A stretch of DNA of 64,000 bases from Perognathus longimembris pacificus (Eukaryota; Chordata; Mammalia; Rodentia; Heteromyidae), in assembly GCF_023159225.1 (NCBI RefSeq), contig NC_063162.1:91287880-91351879 (forward strand), given 5' to 3'. The notes beneath the pieces were generated by a model that had not been told where the DNA came from, did not search any database, and worked only from the letters and a program-made list of their open reading frames with translations. A program made the position numbers and the translations under genes. Position 1 is the stretch's first letter; the number at the start of each line of letters is the position of its first letter. Positions 9,995 to 21,601 of this stretch are shown here, in pieces.

Positions 9995-10730
9995 AGCTGA
10001 AGCTTCAGTTCAAAATAATGAACAAAATGGAAGCAGGAAAATAAACTTTACTGTTCCCAGGATGTTTGGTTGTGAATACATGAGAAATAAGAGGGGAGAT
10101 ATTACAAGAGGATGTGCTCATTGGGGAGAAGCATCTTAAAACATAAAAAGAGCTCTGGAGAAGAGAGAATATGCAGTGCCGAGGACCTGAGAAGGTATGA
10201 GCAAAGCCTAGAGAGCATGGGGAAAGGATCTGGGCTAAAAAGGAGAAGGAAGACTCGACTCCCTTCTGAGAGAAATGTAGGAGATGTAGACATGACTGTT
10301 GTGTGGATTTGGGCATATTTAAATGGCAGGAAGTTAAGAAAATTCAGAAGAAGCTTCTCACATTTCAGGAAGAAAGAGCAATGTGTCCAGAAAAGCTAGT
10401 GGAGAGGAGGAATTGTGAATGGAAGGGGAGTTACCGAGATTCATAGTCATCATGGGCAAGAATGGAAAAAATGTGCCTGCTGTTCTGCTGGCTATCTACT
10501 AATTGCTCTGAGTGCTGATTGACATAGTTACAATTAGCACAGCTCCAATTCCCTGTGATTTCCAGGCTCAAAATGAACAAATTGCATTTTCATAAGGGAT
10601 AGAGGAGACAAAAATAACCAGATGCATTATTAATATTGGACAGGTAGGAAAGGAGTGTGAAAGCCATGAAGAGAAGTTAAACATTCAAGTTTAAGCCATC
10701 AGAAGCAGATTGGTCATGAAAGACATTAAT

Positions 10731-10840
10731 GAAAAGACTAATAAGATAGGAATTAAACTGCACCCATTGTATTTAGCAGTAACAGTTTATTAGGACCTCC
10801 AAAGAGAAGGAGAGTGTCATAGATCACGAAAGGAGATAGA
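10731..10840 (+). repeat. Diverged direct repeat, copy 2
   Basis: GAAAAGACTAATAAGATAGG ... CACGAAAGGAGATAGA pairs with 9886-9994 in the same orientation, about 845 bp away. Confidence 0.5.
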
Positions 10841-12384
10841 ACAAAATTGATATAGTGGCAATTGAATTATGTCAAGATCAAAGATGTTGCTATTTCCAAC
10901 AGGTTAAACTAGATAAAGCCAAAAATAGTTGGGATCCAGATCATTGGAATCATTTGTTAATTGGTATCCTTTGCTTTGGGCTTCTTCAATTAATCAAACA
11001 TTGTGCTAGTATTCTGTCCACATGTGTCCTATTTCATAGAATTCCTAAATATATTTATGCGGCTTGATAGTCAAAAGCACTTTTCATAGAACTTGGTTTA
11101 ACTGCATATGGTAGATATTCAATAATTCCTTACCAACTTCAGATCAAAGCACACACACAAATAATTTCAGGCTATATGTAAAGTCAGTAAGTAATATGGA
11201 CTTATCAGTATAAAATAAGTTATAGGCCATACAACATGCCAACAGACCCCAATACGCAATTTTACTCTTCTGTTCAGGAGCTGAGTTCCTGATCACTCAG
11301 AAAAGAGACTAATTTCCCAAACATATGATTAAGGGATTGAGATGTGGTCAATAGAAGTTAAGAGAAAGTTTATTTGCCCATCCAGGAAGTTTTGCAAAAG
11401 GAAAAGAATATGGTCTTCATTGCTTATTTGCTTCTATTTCCTTAAATGTTGGTGCGATGAAAAGTTAGATCTTATTTGTCACAAAGAAACACACAAATAC
11501 TATGTGTGAGGACACATGGTAGAAGCCACATGCTACAGAACTTTCACACGGATCCCTTCGTGCACCTGCAGGTATTTATACGGAATATCATGCAACTCCA
11601 GGTTTTCCAGCCAGTTGTAATTGAGTTGAACTCTCTGTTAGTTGTTCTTGAGCATAATTTTAACTGATATCACTGAGATTATCTTACTCGAGCATCATTT
11701 TAAAAACATGAATTTCAAGCTAATCAGAACATTTTTTCATCACATTACAATGAGTAAATTTTGTTTCTTTTGAAAATCTATACAGAATTCTTTCTTCTCA
11801 GTGTGAAAAAGTTGTATGTGAGTTTTTGTTCTAGTAGCTTTTATTCCTATGTTTGAGACAGAAGTTAAAATCTTCTTTTAGAAGTTAAAATCTTCTATTA
11901 TTTGTAACAAAGTTATAATTACCGAATCAAGTCCCATTCATAGTTAAGCTCTGGGAAACTAATTGAAAGAATAAAACCAGAGGAAAGAGAGTGTCTTTTG
12001 TTTACTTTTTAAAGAAAGAAAAAGAATAAGTGTGAATATCCTGTCTCTAGTAGTCATATTTATTCTTCTGATGTCGAATGCTCTATTTATGCATTTAATT
12101 TGCAAACTCACCCTGGGTTTCAAAAAATCTTCACACATTGCTATTTATAATTTGCACAGTTTTTTCTTTCCCCAATCATATTAAAGAAAGAAATTGGTTA
12201 GTCCTCTTCATTGGCCTGTGAATTAAATAAATAGTCTCTGCTTTGCTTTCAGAAGCTCTGCAGGAATCATTTCCTTAAGGGAACAGAAGCCTTCAGTTAG
12301 CAGAGGGCTTAGGTCTTGTATGTCTTAAGTTTTACAGGCATACTTTTAAAACAAAGACAGAGTGTCATATACAAATAATAATGA

Positions 12385-12576
12385 GGGGCTGGGAATATGA
12401 CTTACTGGTAGAGTGCTTGCCTTGCATGTGTGAAGCCCTGGGTTCAATTCCTCAGCACCACATAAACAGAAAAAATCCAGAAGTGGCACTGTGGCTCAAG
12501 TGGTAGAGTGTTAGCAGAGAGAAGGCAGGGACAGTGCCCAGACCATGAGTCCAAGTCCGAGGACTGGCATGAAAAT
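12385..12576 (+). mobile_element. IDL-Geo-type dimeric SINE
   Basis: The ID-like head reads GGGGCTGGGAATATGACTT, GTAGAGTGCTTGCC and a GGTTCAATTCC B box. It is joined to the Geo module (CCAGAAGTGGCACTGTGGCTC ... GACAGTGCCCAGACC). Flanking AATAATAATGA copies at 12374-12384 and 12577-12587 fit a target-site duplication. RNA polymerase III elements of this kind are mobilised by L1 proteins. This copy is moderately diverged. Confidence 0.9.
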
Positions 12577-12587
12577 AATAATAATGA

Positions 12588-13198
12588 TGATGATGAAATG
12601 GTAGTTTACAACAACCTAAACTATTTTCAAAGCTAACTTATTCTTCTTTAAATCCAGTGCTCTTTCCATATTTTCTGTTAACATTTTAAAATATGATTCT
12701 TGAGAATACCTAATATTAGCCAAAGGCACTCTGATAGGAAATAACTGTATTCAGAGTGTGAGCTGGAATTTTCCTTTGTAAACATGGATCATGTCCATCT
12801 CTCATAGGATTTAGAGCAGGATCAGACTTCCTTGTAGTATTTTGTTTTGTGAAACAACTTTTATTTGCAAATTTTCCTTTGCTTATTAAAGACAAAACCT
12901 TCCAAAGATACTAAAGAAAATAATTTAGGTGGTAATGATATGAAGAAGATGAGAGATTAAAGTATTTCATTTCTGAGGATGATGTAATCTAGCTGTATGA
13001 TTTCACTGATGTGGAAAATTCATGTCAAAGAAATCCAGTCACTTCAACAAAATCATGACAACACTAAGAGCAGAAGGGAGAGCCTCTCAGCTTCAACAAA
13101 ACCCTTTTCTCACTAAAGTATGGCCTATGTAACTAATACAGACCAGAATACTCAAATTTCTAAGTTCTAAAGGCCTAGTTGGTTTAAGGACTTAATGC
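12588..13198. other. Unique sequence, nothing recognised
   Basis: AT-rich, with no repeat or coding signature seen. Confidence 0.5.
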
Positions 13199-13206
13199 TT
13201 ACAAGC

Positions 13207-13283
13207 TTTCTCTCTCTCTTTCTCTCTCTCTCTTTCCCCCTCCCTCCCTCCCCCACTCTCCCTCTCTCTCTCTCCCCCTATTC
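13207..13283. repeat. (TC)n/(CCCT) polypyrimidine tract
   Basis: TCTCTC runs alternate with CCCTCCCTCCC. The tract directly abuts the 3' end of the minus-strand ID element at 13290, so it is probably its tail on the opposite strand (GA-rich). Confidence 0.9.
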
Positions 13284-13289
13284 TTGTGG

Positions 13290-13385
13290 GGGGAAGTGTG
13301 GCAGGGGTGGATACTAGGTATTGAACCTAAGGCCTCACACATGCTAGGCAAGCACTCTATCACTTGAACTACATCCTCAGCCCTA
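13290..13385 (-). mobile_element. ID-like SINE, minus strand
   Basis: Reversed ID pattern: TATTGAACCTAAGGCCTCAC, ATGCTAGGCAAGCACTCTAT, CACTTGAACTACATCCTCAG, CCC. It has no Geo module, so it is a simple tRNA-Ala-type element. Confidence 0.8.
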
Positions 13386-14889
13386 ATTTTCCATTTCTTT
13401 AAGTTACTTTGCCACATGGAGAACGTTTCAAGTGTGGGGCTTTAGATAAAATGGCTAACATTGCTAACAAAGACATCTTTTAACAATATGAGCATATAAT
13501 CAACTGCTTCAACCACGGGCTTTCGTTTTAGATGTGTTTATATTTATCTACCTATTTTCCTCTTCACAACCATATGTGAAAAAGTAATATTTTCAGATAA
13601 ATTCCCAGAGGAGTTAACTCTAAATTTGTTCATTTAACCAGTTTAGCTTTGTTTTGGGCACATTCTAAGCAATAAATGAGTACTAATGGTCATATTGATG
13701 CCAATGACAATACTATTTCAGTTACTTGGAATATGAAATATCAATTGTTTTATTTTTTCTCTTAGAAAACTAATATTTAAACCCATTTCTCATTTCAATT
13801 ACATTCTTCATTTGACCCTGTTCAATTGGCACAACCAGGGTTTCCTGAGAATGCAACCAGTTTCAGAGCCAATGAAATAAGGGGGGGGGGGGAAGCCATC
13901 AATGTCTTATAAGAATACACAATCACTTCAGAACTAATTTCAAATAGAGGCTCATTCAGTTACAGACTTAAATTAAGTGACATGTGACAAAGCAGTTAAA
14001 ATCAATTTAAGAGCTTCCTGGAATACCATTTACAGCAAATAGTCAGACGTTCTCTTATTTAAAAACTGGAACACTGACAAATCCTAGCAGATTTTAGCCT
14101 CATAAGCAGTGAAGCTGTGGGAACTACAACAATAGTACTAAGTCTTCTTTCCATTTTCTAGACTTCCCATAGCATAATCATGAGCATGGTAGAGCTATAT
14201 GCTTTCTTAAAACATTTAAAATAAAGCTTAGAATTTAAAAATCAGCTATTTTATTCCTCCTTTAGTTAAAACTCTGATTTTACCTTGGCAAATAACTTCC
14301 TTCTAAGTATTGTACAAAATGAGTGCTAGAATGAGAGTATGTTGGCATATTTTAAGATTCTTTTTCAAGAATCCAGATTTCAGCAGTAGTAACTTGGAAT
14401 CATTAATTAAACCATTCAATATAGGTACAATTAGTTTTGGGGAGAGAAAAACCTGATTTCTTCAAATTCCTTTAAATTGGATGATTTTTTACTGCAGCAA
14501 AGAGAAGGAACTATCAATCAGCATAAATTTGGTTCAAATAATATGCTTCCAAGTTCTTTTATTCAGAGTGCTTCATAGGACATAAGGCTAAAACGATGCT
14601 TATGTTTTAAAAGTTTCTTTCATTAAATGTGATTGGGGTATTATACAACGTATTTTCAGTGCATAGTAGCACTGAGCATCTCAAAATGCTTTCATCAAGA
14701 GGAGTGAGTCATCTGATCCGGAAAAGATTCTACCACCTCCCAGTAGTACCATCTCTGATGATCAAGCCTTCAACACATGGGCATTTAGAAGACAATTAAG
14801 ATCCAAACTACAGAATTTCTGTCATATGTTTTGTTTTTAATTATTAGAGAAAAATATTAATGGTAAAGAAAGCATTGCTTTATGTATGG
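13386..14889. other. Unique AT-rich sequence with a G12 run
   Basis: No gene or repeat is recognised. A run of 12 G sits at 13881-13892. Confidence 0.5.
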
Positions 14890-15600
14890 CACAACTTTGT
14901 TTTGTGTCCCCTTTATTGCTTCTTGTTTACCTGTGTTTTCACTTAGTTTTAGTTTACTTATGCTGAGGAAAGCTTCCTTTAACATTTCTTATGTATCATT
15001 ACCCTCCAGCCCCTTTGGTGATTCTCTGGGTTGTGTTTAGCTGATACAAATTTTATTTTTATTTATTTTTTAAATGTGCTTGATTATCATGGAACTCTGG
15101 GTTGGTAGTATTATTTTTAGTTGCATTTCCTGTTGTTCGTCCTTATTTTTTCTCATAATGACACAGATTCTATAGTGTTTTGCATGTAAAATTTCAATTG
15201 TCTCTGGTAGCTTTAAATTTTTCTCTTTATAGTTAACTTTTGGGAACTTGTCTATTGTTTGCCTGCTTGCAGTTATCTGAGTTTGTATGTCATTTGTGAC
15301 TTGATGAGTTTCTTTTATTTGTAGGCCCTCTCATCAGTTTTTAGAATTCTCAAGAATATATCTTCAACTTTTCTTCTGCTATATTATATTTTTTCTCTCT
15401 TTTGGGAATTCAAATATGCAAATGTTAGATTTTTAACAGATAGTTGAGACTACTTTTGTTCAATATTTTCCCATTGTTATTCACATTGAATAATTTTCAT
15501 TAATCTCTTTTCATAATTTACTGACTAATAAATTTCAATCTTTACACAAATATATTCATTTATTTTTTATTTTTAGAAATGGTGTATTTGGTGGTACTGG
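14890..15600 (-). mobile_element. Probable antisense 5' region of an ancient L1
   Basis: Long T-rich phrases are typical of antisense old L1 5' sequence: TTTGGTGATTCTCTGGGTTG, CAACTTTTCTTCTGC, TTTGGGAATTCAAATATGCA. There is no surviving frame. It parallels 320-905. Confidence 0.4.
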
Positions 15601-15654
15601 TAGATTTTATTATCCTGAGGTTTTTTTTTTCCATGTGATCATTCATTAGGGTAA

Positions 15655-15773
15655 TTTTTTTTCACTTTTTTTTCCAGTCCTGAGGCTTGAACTCAGGGCC
15701 TGGGATGTGTCTCTGAGCCTCTCTATGCTCAAGGCTAGCACTGTACCACTTGAGGCACAGTGCCACTTCCATG
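15655..15773 (-). mobile_element. SINE: Geo module alone, minus strand
   Basis: TTTTTTTTCCAGTCCTGAGG, CTTGAACTCAGGGCCTGG, ATGCTCAAGGCTAGCACTGT, ACCACTTGAGGCACAGTGCC. This is the reversed right monomer with its A-tail and no ID or 7SL head. Confidence 0.8.
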
Positions 15774-16978
15774 ATAATATTATTCTTTATGTCCTCAAGC
15801 ATATTTACATGAAACTTTCCCTAAACTTTATACTTTATTTCTGAGTTCATTCCTGAGTTCATTACCAACTTAACATGTTAGTGTTTCTTACAACTTTAAT
15901 ATTTTTCTTAAATGATAGGTATTTTTCTGATATTAAAAAGTGAAAAATTAGAGTTATCAGTTAACCAACTTGAGTATAATCTTATATTTCTCCAAATGAC
16001 GTTTTTTTTTCTGTTTTCTTCTAAGACTAAAACCAAATTATAGTATGTTTTTTCAGACTTTTGTGTATAGTGAGTCTTTAGATTCAGTGGAGAACTTAAG
16101 TTATAAAGAAAACTCAGGTGCCAAAGACAATTTCCTCTGCAGTTGATAGGAATTCAAATACCTACATAATGTTCTCACTTTTCCTGCTATTGGTTTCCAT
16201 TGGACTTCTTGTAGTTTTTCTTGAACATTCAAAGGTTAGCCAACAATTTGAGAGTCATTTATATGATGATTTGTGGAGTCTTACTCTGTGGTTTCTTCTT
16301 CAGTTTCTAGCTGATCGGGTAACATCAAGATGATAGAACAACAAATTACTGCTCAAATTGTATCTTACATATTCCATATGAATTTGGATTAAGTTCTTTC
16401 AAGTGTGCAATGTTTTCCAGAACTAAATCCACTATAATATTTGCTTAGTTTAGATCATTTTTAAATGACTTCAAGTTGCTTTATATACTTTTTTATGATA
16501 ACAATTATTTGTGTGAGAATATGTCTTAGAAAAGTTCCAAGATTTGCTATAGTTGGAACTCATGTTTAATTGTGATACCTAACTAGCATTTCTTTATTTT
16601 ATTGCCTTCTGATACTAAAAGTTCCTTTGAAGCTCACCAAATTCAATCCTGGTTGTTATCTTCTTCGTGATTAGTACTTTGGCCATTTTTAATTGGCTTA
16701 AAAAGATTTTCTTTTTATAGGCAAGAAAGAGGTCCCAGGTAATTTCTTGCCATATATTGCTATATATTAATTCCATTTATGCTACAAATGTTTGTAGTCA
16801 ATTATATTGTAGTTACTAAATTTACTGTAGATACTGTAGTGAATACAAAAAGAACAAATTTATTGCCATAGGAGATCTGTTTTATAATAAGGAAAATTAA
16901 AGACTATTTAAACTACTTCAGAAATGAAGTATAAAGAGATAATACTTTAGGGAGATATACAGTTGAGGAGGATACTTT
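15774..16978. other. Unique AT-rich sequence
   Basis: No feature is recognised. The longest open frame (71 codons near 16118-16333) has a hydrophobic stretch but no conserved pattern and no plausible start context. Confidence 0.45.
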
Positions 16979-16996
16979 AAAATTATGGTATTTTCA

Positions 16997-17186
16997 GGGC
17001 TAGGAATATGGCCTAGCGGCAAAAGTGCTTGCCTCTTATACATGAAGCCTTGGGTTTGATTCCTCAGAACCACATACATAGAAAAGGCCAGAAGTGGCAC
17101 AGTGGCTCAAGTGGCCTTGAGCAAAAAGAAGCCAGGGACAGTGCTCAGGCCTGAGTGCAAGCCCCAGGACTAGAAAAAAATAAATT
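16997..17186 (+). mobile_element. IDL-Geo-type dimeric SINE
   Basis: GGGCTAGGAATATGGCCTAG ... GGTTTGATTCC, then CCAGAAGTGGCACAGTGG. Imperfect target duplications (16979-16996 against about 17187-17204) differ at two or three bases, so this copy is older than those near 48.5 and 62.4 kb. Its Geo module lacks the TAGCCT segment. Confidence 0.9.
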
Positions 17187-17204
17187 AAACTATGGTGTTT
17201 TCAA

Positions 17205-17579
17205 ATTTGTGTGAATTTTGAAACTGCTGTCCTAATTTCATAAATACTTCATATTTGTCAACAATTCACAGGTGCATAATCTTTTCTTATTTTAATCTAA
17301 TGATGTCTTAATTTACCAAAAAGATTAAGTATAGTTGTCATTCATTTGTATGGGGGTTTCATCCCCATGAAAGATATTTTTAATTTGGATTAAAAGGGTT
17401 GATTTGCACAAAATTATGGCCAGACATTTTTTAAGAATGCTTTCTATCTTATAGTCATCCATCCATGAATGAATATTGATCAATGCTTCTGCATTCTATT
17501 TCACATACCTTAATCTAAATTTATTTGCTCAATATAAGTAATAAGAAAGTCTATGTTCTTTAGATTGGTAAACAACTCC
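17205..17579. other. Unique sequence
   Basis: Nothing recognised. Confidence 0.45.
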
Positions 17580-17700
17580 TTTATTATTTTTATCATTATT
17601 ATTATTTTTATTATTACTTAGTTGTACAAAGAGGTTGCAATTCCATAAGTCAGGCTATGAGTACAGTCAATGTCACACCTTCCTTGATTCGCCTTCAGAA
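17580..17700 (-). mobile_element. Old L1 3'-end fragment, minus strand
   Basis: A (TTA)n-rich tail, then TTGTACAAAGAGGTTGCAAT, CATAAGTCAGGC and GAGTACAGTCAATGTCACACC. This is the reversed L1 terminus in an older form than the young elements. Confidence 0.55.
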
Positions 17701-18269
17701 AGGCTACCTTTTAAAGAAAGGAAAATAAGATTGTTTTGTTTTGTGCTTACAATGAAGCAAAATGTCATTTCTAAATAATTTCTAAGTAAGCAAAATGCAT
17801 CTTTCTTTTGCTTTATAGTAAATGTTAGATTTAATATAATGAATAAATTTAACAGGATAAAAGTAACATTTTACAAAGCAACAACTTACCTGTTATGAAC
17901 AGTACATTGGTTGCTGCAGTTTTTTTTTATATATATATATAGCCTTAAAGTTGCCCTTGTCTTAATTTTTATATTGTTTCCATTCAGCATTTCTTTATTT
18001 TTAGAAGAACTTTTCAGGACAGAAAAGTTTCTGTTAAATCATGCATTGTGTTTGGTACTTAGAAACAGTCTGCTGATTGCTCCCCTGCTGGCTGTTCCTT
18101 CACCCATCATTTTCTAACTTCTTGTGCTTTCTCTTGTAGACTAGGAAAAGTTAAAGGTCTGCCAACCTTTTACCACCTTTCAGCCAGTGTCTACATTGAC
18201 ACAAATCAGCTTAGATAATTTAACCAAATTGCTTGTCAATTCCATTATAACATGAATTTAAAGGAGGCC
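17701..18269. other. Unique AT-rich sequence
   Basis: A short TA repeat lies at 17929-17940; nothing else is recognised. Confidence 0.45.
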
Positions 18270-18460
18270 TATTCTATCTGAAAATGGAAGTAGATAAATT
18301 GAGAGGATAGGCGAGGTCAGGAGAGTTGGGGGAGAATGGAGAAAGAGGTAACTTGGATCAAGATGCATTGTCCTCACTTGCTAACATGTTGAATTGAATT
18401 CCCTTTGTACAACTACTTATTAATGATGAATTAATTTAACTCATTTTTTAAAAAAGATGT
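18270..18460 (+). mobile_element. Old L1 3'-end fragment
   Basis: A purine-rich patch (GTTGGGGGAGAATGG) is followed by a terminus like the one at 6240 (ATTCCCTTTGTACAACTACT) and an A-rich end. It belongs to an older subfamily than the young L1s. Confidence 0.5.
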
Positions 18461-19251
18461 CTGGTCCAGTACTAATGACTTATTACTTCACATGAAGATG
18501 TAGATGTTATATGCTGGGACAGACATACACTTAGCCTGACCAAATCTATGCCTGAGCCAGACGAGAGCAGAGACACCAGGATCTCCAGTTTTAGATTCTC
18601 AATTATTGTCCAGCTTCAATCCTGCCTGGTTTACCTTATTACAATGTTTGGAAACTGAGGAGTCTTCAATAAACTTCTTTTCATTTATTTATCTCATAAT
18701 TTTAAGAGTGATGAGTGATGATGAAGAGTATAGGCTGTTTAAATCAAGCAACCCTAACAAGATGCTTCTGAAACTAAAATATTACCAATTCATAAGAAAT
18801 TAAAGTAAGAGGATAGCCAAAGGTTCATCCTATCAATTTTGCAACATCAGTCATTGATTTTTTTATCATTTGGGGCTGTCTCAGAGGTTGCCAGGATTAG
18901 GAACATGGTAAAGGTAGGTGGAGGCAGAAAGCAGGCAGCAGGACTCGGATAATGCCCAGCTGATTATTCCTCTACCCTCTCTGAGGGCAGAATCACTACT
19001 CCCACACCTATGGACATTTATACACTTCCTTTACCAAATCTTTCTCATAGCAAAATTTTGCAAACTTGAAGAAAATTTTCTGTTTTAAGAAACTATCTGC
19101 ACACCAATACCTTTATTGAAGTCTATCATTTAACAGGTATGTACATTTAGAATGAGAATGGATTGACTCTTTCTGGGCCATGTATCTCCTACCAATGGTG
19201 AAAAGCTCACTCACTCAAACTTTTTCTCTACGATTAGGAAAACTAGAGGTA
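18461..19251. other. Unique sequence, nothing recognised
   Basis: Mixed composition with somewhat higher GC at 18850-19000. No gene or repeat can be named. Confidence 0.4.
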
Positions 19252-19257
19252 AATAAA

Positions 19258-19750
19258 TGCCGGGGGTTTTTAGCCTCCTTTGCTCTCCTGTCCTGCAGGA
19301 GAGACGGGATAGCACACCCCACGCGGATCGGTCCAGGAAGAGGATTTAGGGGGCTGACAGACCACCACCCAGCACCCTTCTCCACAGAGGACAGACAGGC
19401 AGCCTGGGAGCAGGTCTAGCCAATTCGTTTATTCCGGAAAAGATCTGTTCTTTTACACAGGTTGAAGGGCGGCGGAAGGGGAGGGATATGTGCACCTACA
19501 TAGGGGCTGTGATTTGATGCCTGAGCTGTCTGTCAGGGTGGAGCTCCGAGGGACCTCCCTAAGGGGCGGCCTATATCTATGACATGGCCCTCAGGACCAC
19601 CTCTTGGTTCCTCCCCCGGCGCCATCTTGGCGCCATGTGGTCTGAGGCAGGAGGCGGGGCTAGCAGCCACTCGGTCCCAGGGCTGAGAAAAGAGGCAGTG
19701 CCAGCTAGAACTGCCTCGTGATGATGCAAGGCGTCCGGGTGTGCCCCACA
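19258..19750 (-). mobile_element. Solo LTR of an endogenous retrovirus (class II/ERVK-like), minus strand
   Basis: A 493-bp segment has TG...CA ends; the minus strand begins TGTGGGGCACACC and the plus strand begins TGCCGGGGG. It is bounded by a perfect 6-bp duplication AATAAA (19252-19257 and 19751-19756). Six base pairs is the duplication length of class II (ERVK/IAP-type) retroviruses. A polyadenylation signal AATAAA lies on the minus strand (complement of 19428-19433), with a TATA-like block near 19571. It is GC- and CpG-rich unlike its surroundings, with GGCGCCATCTTGGCGCCATG in U3, which suggests a fairly recent insertion. No internal viral sequence remains, so homologous recombination between two LTRs is the likely origin. 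Confidence 0.85.
19428..19433 (-). promoter_or_regulatory. LTR polyadenylation signal AATAAA
   Basis: TTTATT on the plus strand reads AATAAA on the LTR sense strand, about 170 bp from the LTR 3' end. Confidence 0.65.
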
Positions 19751-19756
19751 AATAAA

Positions 19757-20286
19757 TATAAACAGCGCAATTTAAGGAGCAGTGGGCTAGGTGCAGTGTC
19801 AGATGTTGCTCTTAATTCTCTTCTAGATTCTGAGACTATGTATTCATTTATTCATCCATCCATTCATCATAAATAAGGTGGTCATGTGTATGTCACATAT
19901 GAGGCAATGTCCTAGATAATGAGAAAAAGTACGGGGACAAAGAGAATGGAAGGACCTTTGTGTTTATAGTTTCTAGCCATGTGTTGATAATTGAAAATGT
20001 ATCTGAAGAACTTTAGGGTACAAAATGTATTCTGTGAGATGAGCAGTAATAAAGTAGCTACTATTTAGTGAGATGTAGGGTGTTTATATGTATATTCCTT
20101 ACCAATCTGAAAAAAAAAACTGTTTTCTTAATTTTAAAGATAAAGATTGTGAGGTACTTAGAAAGTTTAGCAACTTATTCAAAATCGTACAACTATTTAA
20201 ATATTAGATTCAAGACAAAGTTATGGTTGTACACTTCTAAATTCTCACTGTGTTCTTAAGTGAAAGATATTTTCTATCTCTAAGAA
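19757..20286. other. Unique sequence
   Basis: Contains a short ATTCATTCATCCATCC stretch near 19845-19870; nothing else is recognised. Confidence 0.45.
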
Positions 20287-20521
20287 TCACTAACTAGTTG
20301 GGTGTTGGTGGTCCATGCCTGTAGTTCTAGCTACTCAGGAGCCCAAGATCTGAGGATTATGGTTCAAAGCCAGCCCAGGTAGGAAAGTCCATGAGATTCT
20401 AATCTCCAATAAATTATCAAAAAGCCAGAAGCAGAGCTGTGGATCCAGTGGTTGAGCATCAGCCTTCAGCAAAAAGAGCTCAGGGACAGCTCCTACACCC
20501 TGAATTCAAGTCCCACTACCA

Positions 20522-20522
<1 letters not shown>
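20287..20522 (+). mobile_element. SINE with 7SL/B1-like head and Geo tail
   Basis: Best-preserved copy of this architecture: TGGTGGTCCATGCCTGTAG, GCTACTCAGGAGCCCAAGATC, AAAGCCAGCCCAGGTAGG, CCATGAGATTCTAATCTCC, then the Geo module (CCAGAAGCAGAGCTGTGGATC ... GAATTCAAGTCCCACTACC). Its tail runs into a CA repeat. Confidence 0.9.

Positions 20523-20569
<47 letters not shown>
20523..20569. repeat. (CA)n microsatellite
   Basis: An uninterrupted CA repeat begins directly at the SINE 3' end. Confidence 0.97.
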
Positions 20570-20570
<1 letters not shown>

Positions 20571-20749
20571 AATAAAAAATGAATAGAATCACTAACATTC
20601 TTCACAAAGACAATATTTTATTAAATTACATGGGCAGAAGAAAGAGGAATATTGCCTGCTTTTGTCTAGAAACTGAAATGCAAATGGTAAATGGTAAATT
20701 ACATATTTAATTTGTATTTTAAATGCAAATCATGCCTTTAAAAGCAAGC

Positions 20750-20840
20750 ATCTTGGCCTCTGGAGTGAATGGTAGAGTACAAGTTTAGCATGTTTAAGGC
20801 CCTAGCTTCCATTCCCAGCATCCATAAGGAAAAGGAAAAG
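20750..20840 (+). mobile_element. Diverged ID-like SINE
   Basis: TCTGGAGTGAATGGTAGAGT, AAGGCCCTAGCTTCCATTCC, CAGCATCCATAAGGAAAAGG. The A and B box regions are recognisable but degraded. Confidence 0.6.
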
Positions 20841-21350
20841 TGTGAGTTTTAATTAATAATTGAATGTCTCCTGAATATATCAAAGTATTTGGTATAAATA
20901 AAAGCCATTAATTTCACTATCTAGAAATTAAATGTTAATGCAAAAGCTTGGCTACACAAGTGAAGTTAAAATTTCTGGAGCTTAGTTACATGTTCCAAGA
21001 TATAGTCCAATCACATTGCGTTGAGGTACCTTGAAAGTTTTATGTTACATTCATATCCCTATCCTGACAAGAAGTAGTTATTGGATGAATTAGTTAAATC
21101 TATATCCCTATGCACCTAAAATAATTCCATGTGACAATAAAAACCAAGACACCAGGAAGCCAAGAAGAAAAGCATTCTAGGGAATAAAAGGAAGATTTTC
21201 TACATACTTTCCCTTGCTCAAAGAATATTTTAATGTAATTTGACTCCTAAAATGTCATTAACCTACTCCTTGGATTTTCTGGAAAGTTTCATTTTTGGAG
21301 GGTTGTTAGCTTATCTCATGTGTGACTATGAAAATTGGTTCAATATGTAT
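20841..21350. other. Unique AT-rich sequence
   Basis: Nothing recognised before the L1 complex. Confidence 0.45.
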
Positions 21351-21601
21351 TGTATCAGTACATACATTTTATCCAATTTAAATAACATTTTGTCCTATAG
21401 CCCACTTATTAATGGGGTAGTTGTTTTTTTTAGGGTTTTTTGGGGGAGAGTTCTAAGAATATTTTAGACATGAGGCCCTTGTCTGTTGTATGACCAGTGA
21501 AGATCTCCAGTTTGTAAACTTTCTATTTATCTTGTAAGCTATGTCCTTCGCCATGCAGAAGCCCTGCAGTTTCATGCAATCCTACCTTTCTTTGATTTGT
21601 C

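Larger units (their letters stand above)
8749..12373. other. Mostly unique sequence with a GA-rich patch at 8945-9090
   Basis: No gene is recognised. A purine-rich patch (GGGAGGGACAG, GAGGAGGAGGG) lies at about 8965-9090. Two diverged copies of a roughly 110-bp unit are listed separately. Open frames around 10005-10399 on both strands overlap in a purine-rich region and show no family resemblance. Confidence 0.45.

Noticed and set aside
10005..10399. Overlapping 95- and 103-codon frames on opposite strands
   Set aside because: There is no homology that I recognise, no start context, and purine-biased sequence gives open frames on both strands.
12385..12576. Possible tRNA gene (A and B boxes)
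   Set aside because: The boxes belong to the ID-like head of a dimeric SINE with A-tail and target duplication; no cloverleaf or tRNA end is present. The same applies to the other nine copies.
16118..16333. Hydrophobic 71-codon frame (FLLLVSIGLLVVF) as a small membrane protein
   Set aside because: AT-rich T-runs commonly encode Leu/Phe/Val strings, and no supporting signal was found.
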